This document shows, in pieces, positions 1-9,956 of a stretch of 64,000 nt of DNA. Below the pieces are notes generated by a model. The model searched no databases and was not told where the DNA came from. It saw only the letters and a list, made by a program, of their open reading frames with translations. Source of the stretch: Sphaerolaimus hirsutus (lineage: Eukaryota; Nematoda; Chromadorea; Monhysterida; Sphaerolaimidae); NCBI GenBank assembly GCA_964036195.1, contig OZ038451.1:2546529-2610528 (forward strand), written 5' to 3'. How positions within the stretch are numbered: the first letter of the stretch is position 1; each line of letters starts with the position of its first letter. The translations under genes were made by a program, and so were the position numbers.

Positions 1-1
1 T

Positions 2-559
2 GCCACAGGGAAACCAGTGATTCCACCGTGTGTATACACATGCATATGGAAATGCATAGTGTGTCCATTCAAATGCATATGGCTATGCTTCAGAGCCATC
101 AGATACACTATCAAGAAATCAACTCAGAAAGAGACCAATTATCCACAAAGAAAAGTGCGTAAGACAGAGTTGAGACCAGCAATCAAGAGGAGAGCCAGAT
201 CCAACTCAACACAGTCCGTCAGATTTGCCAGGAGAGCAGAAACAGAGGACAGAATGGCAAAGTCACTATCAGCATACGTTCAACCAGATGAAAGTTCAGC
301 TGACGAAGGACAAGTCAGAGCCAGGAACAGAGACAGTGTTCACATGCCCGATATCCGCAAATTCACCTCACGCGAACGCGCAGGAAGCGACACGGGCAAC
401 TACCTGCTTCATCATCAGGCTAGGTCGGCGTTGGCATCACCAGCAACCGGACCTGCAATTTCACGCACGCCCACGACTTCGCGTACGACCACGTTCACCA
501 CCGAGGCGACTGTGGAAACGCCACTCATCACGTTGGCACCCACCACCACCAACATGTGA
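2..559 (+). CDS. Envelope-like glycoprotein, C-terminal part (BEL copy I)
   Basis: The frame is open from the window edge to a TGA at 557-559. It encodes the cytoplasmic tail of the BEL env protein. A Cys-rich stretch (six Cys spaced C-x3-C-x3-C-x2-C-x3-C-x3-C) follows the missing TM helix and could be palmitoylated. A strongly basic Arg/Lys region comes next, then a Thr/Ser/Pro-rich end. It matches the tails at 20901-22181 and 42630-44236 almost residue for residue. The ectodomain and TM helix lie outside the window. Family membership is seen directly; function in membrane fusion or cell-to-cell spread is inferred. Confidence 0.85.
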   Translation, partial: ATGKPVIPPCVYTCIWKCIVCPFKCIWLCFRAIRYTIKKSTQKETNYPQRKVRKTELRPAIKRRARSNSTQSVRFARRAETEDRMAKSLSAYVQPDESSADEGQVRARNRDSVHMPDIRKFTSRERAGSDTGNYLLHHQARSALASPATGPAISRTPTTSRTTTFTTEATVETPLITLAPTTTNM

Positions 560-601
560 CGTTGCTGCAACAACGGGGTGCAGCAATTCTTCCGCCCGGA
601 G

Positions 602-1890
602 TGTGCTGACCGTGGCAAAATGGATGGATAAAGAAATACAGAGACTTGATAATTAGGCTCATATTTATATATTTATCTATTTGCACCAATTTACATTTCA
701 TGCACTATATTAATTTACCACGCAAATTGTATTTCCTGCACTATATTATTTACCCATGGAGAATATTCGATTAGGAAAGTGTTCTATAAGTTATTGATAG
801 GTTTATGTGGAATGTTTAGGTTAAAAGGTCAAATAAGTTATTATTAAGTGTATTAATATGAAATTAGGCTCATTCAACTCGCCGTAATTTTCTGATCATT
901 ATTATATATACATTTACATAGTTTACTTGCAGTTTACAAAAGTCAAATCTTGTAAATATTTATGTGCTGCGTAATTATCTAGGCCAGCGTCCTAATAGAG
1001 AAATGGTGCCCTGCGTGCAACTAGCATTTACTTTACAAAGCCCTTCGCATAGGTATAATTGTCATAACCCTGTTCACAACTATTTATATTTACTTAATAA
1101 TTATAATACCTTGCTCAATTGACTATATTAAAGACTCTGCTCAATTACAATAACCATTTACCTCGAATAAGTCCCAATTTTACTAGATTATTCACCATAC
1201 GTCTCCAAGAAGTGATTATCATTATCATGTTGAATATACCTTATTCTATTTACGTCATTAGGAACATTTGCACTACTATTTACAGTTTCAAACCCTAATT
1301 TATTAGTTCCAATGTGCGTCAATGTTTTCTGACAAATTGAAGCAAATTAGTAAATCGGCCGAGTTTGCCGACTTCGCGCCTCAAGATTAATAGTTTTTCC
1401 ATTAGCCCAATTTGTACCTGGTATTTCTTTACCATAATTATTTGAATGTATGCACGCGCAGTATAAGGCAACTGTTTCGGCTAGATGTGTTTATTTGTTG
1501 CATTTATGTCTTATTTGTACATTTGTATTAGGAAATTACTGTAGCTGTTTTTCTATACGTGATTTCCGTGTCTTAGCTACTTTGAGAGTTTTTACTTCAG
1601 TCTGCGGACCCACCCCAAGTGAACAAAATAAGCTAGCGATAGAAACTTCGACTAGGAAGCTCGCTAGGCTTTGCGCTTTTGTAACACGCTGTATCTGATC
1701 GAAATAAAGTACCTGAAACAATTCGAACCCCCTTTCAACACGCAACCACGAAATAAACTCAAATTGGCTGTCGACAAGTGGACGTTCGGCTACAACGGGA
1801 AATCAACCACTCTAAAGGCCGTTTCTCACTACGGTCTTGAAGCAGCCGGATTCGGTGGTAGAAGACGCTGACTTCGGTGGCTTCAACACA
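602..1890 (+). repeat. 3' LTR of BEL copy I
   Basis: A 1289-bp LTR that starts TGTGCTGACC and ends CTTCAACACA. It matches the reverse complement of both 1319-bp LTRs of the element at 19540-32148, with small indels and substitutions. AATAAA at 1703-1708, about 180 bp before the LTR end, is a plausible polyadenylation signal; a second AATAAA lies at 1753-1758. The end points were fixed by comparison with the LTR pair that has a clean target-site duplication. Confidence 0.9.
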
Positions 1891-2253
1891 CATGTGCACA
1901 TGCCAGATTTCTATTGTTACATTTTTTTATCTTGCACAAACTTTTTTTATAGTGAACAACATCAGCACAGTAGCTTTAACGTCAACAACTCTGCTGTCCA
2001 CACACTGAAAACAAAAAATGTACCCCGATACTTGAACTGTTCCAAAATCGCCACATCCGCGCTCTCCCCACTACTTTCATTCGGCTGTTGCGTCCCCGAT
2101 TCTGTGGTATATTTACACATCATTTAATTTACGTCCACCTATTTACCTTTAAAAGTTAAACTTTCACAAATTTCCTGGAATTATCCCAGTTTATTATAAA
2201 ATGTGAATACATGAACGTCATTCCACTTGCATAAAAACCGATGACATGCGTAC
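1891..2253. other. Intergenic or intronic stretch
   Basis: AT-rich DNA between the copy I LTR and the leftmost exon of gene C. I see no coding signal. The stretch around 2206-2247 recurs in the same orientation at 6957-7000, so it is part of a dispersed or duplicated sequence. Confidence 0.4.
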
Positions 2254-5200
2254 CTGCAAGTATGACATGACTGGCGGGCCCCCGGACTGGAGATTGCTCC
2301 CGTTGAGTGGCGGACTGCACCCGGCCTGCTGGTTGGGAAATATTGTGACAAGGAAATGCCACAAGGTAAAACACACAGACACAATTGAAACCCACCTTCA
2401 AATTCAATGTCACCCAAAAGCTGTGACAAAGAATCACTGCTGCCTGCTGAACCATGACAACTCTGTTGACTTTGCGCTACTGGCACATCTGCTGCGAGAC
2501 GCGAGGAAAAAAAATTGTAAAATCCCAAAAAGTTTGTTGTACGTTGAAAATTTGGATACAAAAACATAAGATTTGGAAACACATGACACTTGACACAGTC
2601 TTTTACATGACACATGACATTTTACATGGTCTTTGACACTTTACAGGGTATGTTACAGGGTCTGGGAGTGGCACCGGGTACCCTACAGATTAACACATAA
2701 TATTAACAATACAACAAATCATTTCAACACAATGCAACACCATGCATTTGAACATCTCTCATTGGCCCATTATTTTGGAAAAGTGTTGAATATTGTTGCA
2801 ATTGCATGAACAAGTACTGTAAATCCTGGAATAAGTCCCCAGGTAGTGATGGAAAAAGCGCCAGGCTTTTAGCGCCAAGCGCCAAAAGCGCCATGGCGCT
2901 TTTCCGGTTTACGGCGCCAAGCGCCAATGGCACCAGACCGTTTTAGCGCCAAGCGCCAAAAGTGCCATGGCGCTTTTCTGGACCATGGCGCCAAGCGCCA
3001 ATGGCGCCAGGAAGCTATAGCGTCAAGCGCCAAAGTGAAAACACTTCTTATTATGCAGCACAATGTCCCAAACAGCCCCCCGAAACGTCGTATTTTCTCG
3101 AAATACCCCCCCTCAAAATACCCCCTGTCTCGAAATACCCCCCTTAAAATGGACACTATGAAATTATTACCCACCCCCTCGAAATACCCCCCCCTAATTG
3201 TATGTAAAGGGAACATACATGATTAAAGCTGCGATTTGTGACCCGGGCAATGCAGAACAGACGTTGAAAAGAACCACATTGTTACGTTAGAACCTTTTTA
3301 TACCATCTACATACTTATTTAAGTGTATAGACTCTGTTACATGGTGTTTATTGGTGTATTTTTTGACGTCTGCGTACATTACAAACAACAAATTTAAACC
3401 GGGATTTAAAAAAAATTCTGGCGAAATAATAAGCCCCCCCTCGTTTAACCCCCCCCCCCCTTGAAATTCTCACTCTGAAACAATCACCCCTCGGGGGGTA
3501 TTTCGAGGAAATACGGTATCTACCCAACCTCCGCGAGAGTTAAAATAAAGGGGGTTACATTGGGTAGATACACTCATTTTCGGTGGGTGCATCTCAAGGG
3601 GAGAGTATTATTTCTCCAGCTCACTCAGACCTGGGTGAATTTCAAGGGGTAAATACGAGGTGGTAAATTTCGAGGGGGTAAATTGAAAAAGAACACCTAG
3701 AATAACACCCACTCGAATAACACCCCCTTGAGTAATATCCCCTCCAAAACTTACTGATGAAATGATAACTCACTGGGGTCTTATTCGAGGATATACGGTA
3801 GCTGGAATTGTGAGTAAATGAGGAGCAATTTTGGACAACCTACCTATGCAACATTTCGATGTTTTTAGGGTATACTCCGGTTACTTTACACCCTGCACGC
3901 GTGGTTCCAGCTGGAAGTGTGCCAACGATGGTTAACGCGTGCGAGTTTCATAAAAAGATGACAAAACTGATTGTTGTTATAATGTTGATCATTAACATAT
4001 AAACATCGATGAATTTTTTCATCTTTTTACAGAAATCACATGATTTAATAATCATTGGCACGCTCCCAACACAAGACATAAATCAGTGCGAGGGCAGAGT
4101 ATCATGTACGCCGAATATACTCACAGTGATCAAATCTAATTTAACAGGGCTTGGGAACAAAAATTTGTCAGGTGCAAGAAATCGTTAAGTCCACTTGTTT
4201 ACTGGACTTCTTGTTGGATTTTGTATAATTATGGTTGGCGCTTTTTTGGTGCCATTTAAAATGCTGGCGCCAAGCACCAATAGCGCCACCAGAAAATGGC
4301 GCCAAGCGCCAAAAGCGCCATGGCACTTTCTGAGATCCCGGCGCCAAGCGCCAATGGCACCAGAGCATTTTAGCGCCAAGTGCCAAAAGCGCCATGGCAC
4401 TTTTTGCTTTGGCGCTAGCGCCAGGCGCCAGCGCCATGGCGCTTTTCCATCACTATCCCCAGGGGAGTTATTTTTTCGTCAGAACTTTTTGAGGGGGAGT
4501 CATTCAAGGGGAGTTATTTTTTCATCAGAATAAGAAGTAAACTGCATGATCAATATATTGAATGGCTGCGATAGCTCCACTTGTTCACAAAGTTGAAGAA
4601 GCATACCTGCTGCGGGCTGTGGCTGCTGTTTCTCAACCGTAGTTCGCGCCGCTGCCTGCCCCCTTTTAGTCCTGGGGACATGCGCACCTGCGAGACATTT
4701 TTTTGAAATTGTTTCTGTTTTTGTTATATGTTTAGAAGTATTCACATGAAACACATGCCCTTATCATTTTTTGATTTTTTTATCATGGTACTACTGTACC
4801 ACGATGGAATTAATGTTGCGGGAAAACATGCATTGCTGCCATATTTGATTTGTTTTATCTACATCTATACATACCGGCATACAGCTACTGTATTTCCTCG
4901 AAATACTCGAAATACCGTGAGTGAGAATTTTTAGGGGGATTAAACAAGGGGGGTTTCTAGGAAATACTGTAATACGTCGTTACTTTTTGCTGTTTGTGTG
5001 CATTAGTGATGGAAAAGTGCCAGAAAAAAGGGCCTTAAATTTTGGTGGCAAAGTAATAAACCCCCATGGAGGTATTCTGAGGCAATACAGTATTTGAATT
5101 TTCCAAAATACTCAATCGTGAAATACCCAGTACTGATGGAAAAGTATGCGTACAGATGGCTACTGTTACAATTTAAGTATTGTAACTGTAATTGCGTCCA

Positions 5201-6532
5201 GGGTGAGACGAATGGAATATTATACCATATTTTCTCGAAATACCCCCACCCCCCCCCCCCTTTGAAGTACCCACCCCCCCTTGAAATATGACCACAGGAC
5301 CTGTAATTCAAAAATTTGAAATTCATGACCACAGTAAGATTGCCCAGTGAAAAACGTCAGACGTGACTGTCACAAATAAAGTAAAACTACGAATCCATAC
5401 TAACTGTCACTTCCAGATGAAGGCATTTGACTTTGGGCCCTTTTTTGTGCCCTTTGACTACGCAAGAGATGTTGTTCTTTCAGCCTGTCCCCCAGTTCTT
5501 GTTGCGTCTGGTGCCGCACTGCAGGAATGTCACGGGAGACCCGCGATGGCTGGCTCATGCCACGTCTGCCGGCTCGCCCGGATCCACGTCGGACTCCATG
5601 ACCACGTTCAATGACCACGTTCCACTCAACGTGTGGGGCAGTTTCCTCAGCAGTGTCATCGTCGGCCTCGCGTCCATCCGTATTGTCTGCTGTAGACACC
5701 GAGCTGCGACTCGCTGCAAGAAAAAGACATTATGCACTGCTATACAGCTTTCCAAAGACTCGAAATATTCAAAGACTTGAATGCCAAAGACTTTCTGCAG
5801 TTTCTCCATGGCCCTTTTTACCCCGCATTTGCGACTGCTTCACTTGCGTTTTCTACATAATTCTTGGTGACAGAGTTTTTTCGTGGTACTTGTTGATAGT
5901 GAACAAAACAAAACCCATGACGTAGATTTTACTGCATTCAACTGTGGATATTGTCCTTGATTAACCCCCACAGTGCCATGACGCCCACTTTCTGAATGGC
6001 CCTTTTTGTGATGATTTCCCATGACTCTACTACGTATCCAAAGGTCATGTAAAATGCCAAACATTTGTTTGTGATTTTCCACGCTATTGTACATTACTGA
6101 TAATAGTTTGCATGGTATTTTATAGCGCATTTTACATGACCTTTAACACATTTAACACATGGAATTTCACATTTTGCAGGGCATATTACATGACAGGTAC
6201 ATTACATTTTCAAAACACTGCTGCCAATGGCGCCACTGCAAATTGGCGCCAAGCGCCATGGCGCTAGCGCCTGGCGCCAGCGCCATGGTGTTTTTACATG
6301 ACTACACCCAACTGTACTGCAAATGACACATACCTTGTTTTTGTTCTTTTTCCTGCAGCTTCTGCAGCCGTTGTTGTTTTGCCACAATTTTTTGCTTATC
6401 CTTTTCAATTTGCGCTTCTAGCTTTTCGGCTTCCTCTTTATTGTTTTCTTCTGTTTTCTTCTTTGGACCGCCACCAACGAATTTCCTCACGAAGTGATTC
6501 CAACGAGTTGACCCAACGTCTTTAGAATTCAT
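2254..6532 (-). CDS. Gene C: partial third paralogue of the gene A/B family
   Basis: Minus-strand exons recognised by homology to gene A and by splice phase: exon 1 at 6532-6334 (starts ATG, ends phase 1 at GTATG), a short exon at 4687-4607 (81 nt, same length and splice sites as gene A exon 9862-9942), then 2491-2396 and 2328-2254. All the internal exons are symmetric phase 1-1, so any can be skipped without shifting frame. Exon 1 encodes MNSKDVGST followed by a Trp-containing region, a GGGPKK turn and a Lys/Glu/Gln-rich coiled coil. The last two exons have no partner in gene A. An alternative terminal exon lies at 5713-5400. The PHD-like and peptidase exons are not seen, so the gene is truncated or continues left of 2254, where BEL copy I sits. 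Function unknown. Confidence 0.55.
2844..4455. repeat. TAGTGATGG-ended repeat with GGCGCC arrays
   Basis: The left end reads TAGTGATGGAAAAAGCGCC at 2844 and the right end GGCGCTTTTCCATCACTA up to 4455, near-perfect inverted ends bounded by TA. Inside each end are arrays of the words AGCGCCAAGCGCC and GGCGCCATGG (about 2849-3043 and 4235-4450). One is the perfect 20-bp palindrome AAAAGCGCCATGGCGCTTTT. The middle (about 3055-3800) holds C-rich and G-rich tracts of the CCGTATTT type. It may be a single 1.6-kb nonautonomous element in a gene C intron or two nested short ones. Confidence 0.5.
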
Positions 6533-6655
6533 AATTAGCGTGTATCTGCGAGGAGTGATATTGCATTGCTAGGACTGTTTAGAAATGTCTCACTATACTT
6601 TACACACTTATTTTGCATACCACGGTGGTTGTTTCATTAAAATGGGACTGCATTT
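4593..6655 (-). repeat. Left arm of large inverted repeat
   Basis: This arm is the reverse complement of about 8165-9956. It starts beside the 81-nt exon and runs past exon 1 into upstream DNA. Intron and terminal-exon sequence matches closely over long stretches, whereas exon 1 differs strongly. The left arm holds extra repeat DNA at about 4890-5030 that the right arm lacks. Confidence 0.85.
5400..5713 (-). CDS. Alternative terminal exon of gene C (short isoform)
   Basis: It begins after a TTCTTGCAG acceptor, in phase with exon 1 at 6334-6532, and stays open for 104 codons to a stop at 5400. The product would be a roughly 170-residue protein: the exon 1 coiled coil, an Asp/Glu-rich stretch, an RG/RR-rich stretch (GRAGRRG) and a Gln/Arg-rich coiled end. 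Its counterpart in gene A is 9001-9308. Whether it is used as a terminal exon needs RNA data. Confidence 0.5.
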
Positions 6656-8164
6656 TTATTTTGTAAAATTATTCATGCAAGAGTGAATTACAAACTAGAA
6701 CAAAACGAAATGGGCCAAACAAAAGTCACAAAATATGCTGCAAATGCTGCATTGCGCAGATGACATGCTGATGACTGCAGCTTTTGTCGTTTATGTTACA
6801 CTCATTTCGGGTGGGTGGGTTCAAGCGGGGGAGTGTTCGAGGGGTGGGCTTTGAGAAATTCCAAATTTCAGGGGGTATTTCGAGAGGGGGTATTTTGAGG
6901 GGGAAATGCGGTATTCCGATCTAAAACATGCCCATGTAAATAGTGTACAGAAATGTAAATACATGAACGTCATTCCACTTGCATAAAAACCGATGACATG
7001 TGGATCACTATATATGTATATATGGTATAATTGTGTACATGAGGTACATCATTTTGAAAGGGGTTATTCAAGGTATAATTTGTGGTAATATGGTAAGCGA
7101 TTTACCGAAAACAAAATGAGTACAATGAACACTGTGAACTGTGGCGTTTTGAACGGTTTGCAGCAAATAGAATATTCTTTTGTGTGAAAAAAAGTACAAG
7201 AAACAGCTTACAAATTCGATTACTATAAAAAAATACCATGACGAAATAAACTCGGAATTAGAATACAATGAAATAAGTAACTTTAATGCTGAAGTAAATA
7301 ACTCTAATGAGGTCACTGAGAACATACGCTATTCGATGGTCACGAGCAATGTTTACTCTGCCCATTTATCATTTAGTACACACCAACTGAGAGCAACTGC
7401 TTAGTCAAAGATACTTCCACAAAACTAACGCCATTGAAAGGCATTACCGTATTTCCACTAAATAACCCAGGGTGTTTATTTTTTCAGAGTGACAATTTGA
7501 AGGGGGGAGGTTAAACAGGGGGGGGGGGGTATTTCGAGGGGTGTATTACGCTGTTCTCACATAACAGAGTCATCGTTTTTAACGTGTGTTCTGCATGGGC
7601 TATTTCAAGGAAATACTGTATTTCGGGGCAAAGTTTTTTTCAATGTTAACTGAAACTTCACATACTCTAAAAATGATAATAAAAAGTAATTACTCTTCGC
7701 TTTTATTAGGCGCTGAGGTACAATTCCTTTTAAGTTTTTACTTCCCGGGACTTATTTGAGGATTCGAGTTCTATAGTGTATGTACATGACATATGTGTAC
7801 ATTGAATATTGCCATTTATGAGACACACAAATGGTAGAAGAAATACGGTAACATCAGCATCAAAAGTTACCACTACTAGTGTACGTTGTGTGCACAACAA
7901 CTTATGCTAACACAGTTTTATATGAATGCAAAACAGCTTCTCGAAGGTTACATTTCTTGTAATACACAGCCATATGTAGAAATTTTACGATCTGCATTTG
8001 TTCTCTTATTTCATTCATCCACTTACCAAACAGCCCTTGTGTTATACTTTGAAGTTTAATAAGCTACCCTAAAACTTTTCGGTAACTTTTCGTTTTTTAG
8101 TAAAAAAATACCCCCAGCGCCATTTCGTTTTGTTCGATTCTGTAATCCACTCTATGTTTACAGA
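6656..8164. other. Spacer between inverted-repeat arms
   Basis: AT-rich DNA with no convincing gene. It contains G-rich and C-rich CCGTATTT-type repeats (about 6800-6915 and 7447-7560) and a copy of the 2206-2247 sequence at 6957-7000. Upstream control DNA of the divergent genes A and C would lie here, since their first exons face away from each other on either side. I see no clear promoter motif. Confidence 0.5.
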
Positions 8165-9956
8165 AAAAAATGTAGTCCCATTTTAATGAAACAATCGTGG
8201 TATTGAAAATAAGTGTATGTGTGTAAAGTATAGTGAGACATTTCTAAACAGTCCTAGCAACGCAATATCACTCCTCGCAGATACACGCTAATTATGAATT
8301 CTAAGGACGTTGGGTCAACTCCTTGGGATCACTTTGTGGGGAAACTCGTTGGTGGTGGTCCAAAGAAGAACGCAGAAGAAAACAAGGAGGCAAAAAGGAA
8401 AGAGAAAGCCAAAAAGCTACAAGAGGATATTGAAAAGCACAAATTAGAACTTGCGGCAAAACAACAACAGCTGCAGAAGCTGCAGGAAAAACATGAAAAA
8501 CTAGGTATGTTTCATTTGCAGTACCGTTGGGACGAGTCATGTAAAACCATGGCGCTTTTCAAAGCCCAATGCCAAGCGCTATAAAATACCATGCAAACTA
8601 TTATCAGTAATGTACAATAGCGTGGAAAATCACAAACAAATGTTTGGCATTTTACATGACCTTTGGATACATAGTAGAGTCATGGGAAATTGTCACAAAA
8701 AGGGCCATTCAGAAAGTGGGTGTCATGGCACTGTGGGGGTTAATCAAGGACAATATCCACAGTTGAATGCAGTAAAATCTACGTCATGGGTTTTGTTTTG
8801 TTCACTATCAACAAGTACCACAAAAAAACTCTGTCACCAAGAATTATGTAGAAAATGCAAGCGAAGCAGTCGCAAATGCGGGGTAAAAAGGGCCATGGAG
8901 AAACTGCAGAAAGTATTTGGCATTCAAGTCTTTGAATCTTTCGAGTCTTTGGAAAGCTGTCAAGTGCTGTATAGCAGTGCATAATGTCTTTTTCTTGCAG
9001 CGAGTCGCAGCTCGGTGTCTACAGCAGACAATACGGATGGACGCGAGGCCGACGATGACACTGCCGAGGAAACTGCCCCACACGTTGAGTCGAACGTGGT
9101 CGTTGAACATGGTCATGGAGTCCGACGTGGATCCGGGCGAGCCGGCAGACGTGGCATGAGCCAGCCATCGCGGGTCTCCCGTGACATTCCTGCAGTGCAG
9201 ACGCGAGAAGAACTGGAGGACAGGCTGAAAGAACAACGTCTCTCGCGTAGTCAAAGGGCGCAAAAAAGGGCCGAAAGTCAAATGCCTTCATCTGGAAGTG
9301 ACAGTTAGTATGGATTCGTAGTTTTACTTTATTTGGTCCTGAATTTCAAATTTTTGAATTACACGTCCTGTGGTCATATTTCGAGGGGGGGGTACTTCAA
9401 AGGGGGGTATTTCGAGAAAATATGGTATAATATTCCATTCACCCTGGACGCAATTCCAATTACAATACTTAAATTGTAACAGTACCCATCTGTACGCATA
9501 CTTTTCCATCAGTACTGGGTATTTCAAGATTGAGTATTTTGGAAAATTCAAATACTGTATTGCCTCGGAATACCTCCATGGGGGTTTATTACTTTGCCAC
9601 CATAATTTAAGGCCCTTTTTTCTGGCTCACTCACCCTGGGAGTATTTCGAGGAAATACGGTAGCTGTATGCCGGTATTTATAGATGTAGATAAAACAAAT
9701 AAAGTATGGCAGCAATGCATGTTTTCCCACAACATTAATTCCAGCGTGGTACAGTAGTACCATGATAAAAAAATCAAAAAATTATAAGGGCGTGTGTTTC
9801 ATGTGAATACTTCTAAACATATAACAAAAACAGAAACAATTTCAAAAAAAATGTCTCGCAGGTGCGCATGTCCCCAGGACTAAAAGGGGGCAGGCAGCGG
9901 CGCGAACTACGGTTGAGAAACAGCAGCCACAGCCCGCAGCAGGTATGCTTCTTCAG
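8165..9956 (+). repeat. Right arm of large inverted repeat
   Basis: Partner of 4593-6655. Similarity ends a few bases after the 81-nt exon (9862-9942). The two arms carry the 5' parts of genes A and C in divergent orientation. Confidence 0.85.

Larger units (their letters stand above)
1..1890 (+). mobile_element. BEL/Pao element, copy I (3' end only)
   Basis: This is the 3' end of a BEL/Pao retrotransposon cut by the left window edge: the env C-terminus, a short spacer, then the 3' LTR. It is the same family as the full copy at 19540-32148, which lies in the opposite orientation. The five bases after the LTR (1891-1895, catgt) are the predicted target-site duplication; the matching copy would lie left of the window. 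Confidence 0.9.

Noticed and set aside
415..618. Antisense frame over the env tail, repeated in copies II and III
   Set aside because: Shadow of the conserved sense frame.
225..656. Frame overlapping the env tail of BEL copy I, also at 42533-42964
   Set aside because: In copy II the same frame is cut at 21002, and its presence elsewhere follows from near-identical DNA; no sign of its own selection.
8610..8984. 124-codon frame in the right inverted-repeat arm, partly matched at 5840-6130
   Set aside because: It lies in the intron between phase-matched exons, and arm identity alone explains its conservation. It remains a weak possibility given the low divergence.
8844..9281. Minus-strand frame over the gene A alternative exon
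   Set aside because: Antisense shadow of a GC-richer coding exon.
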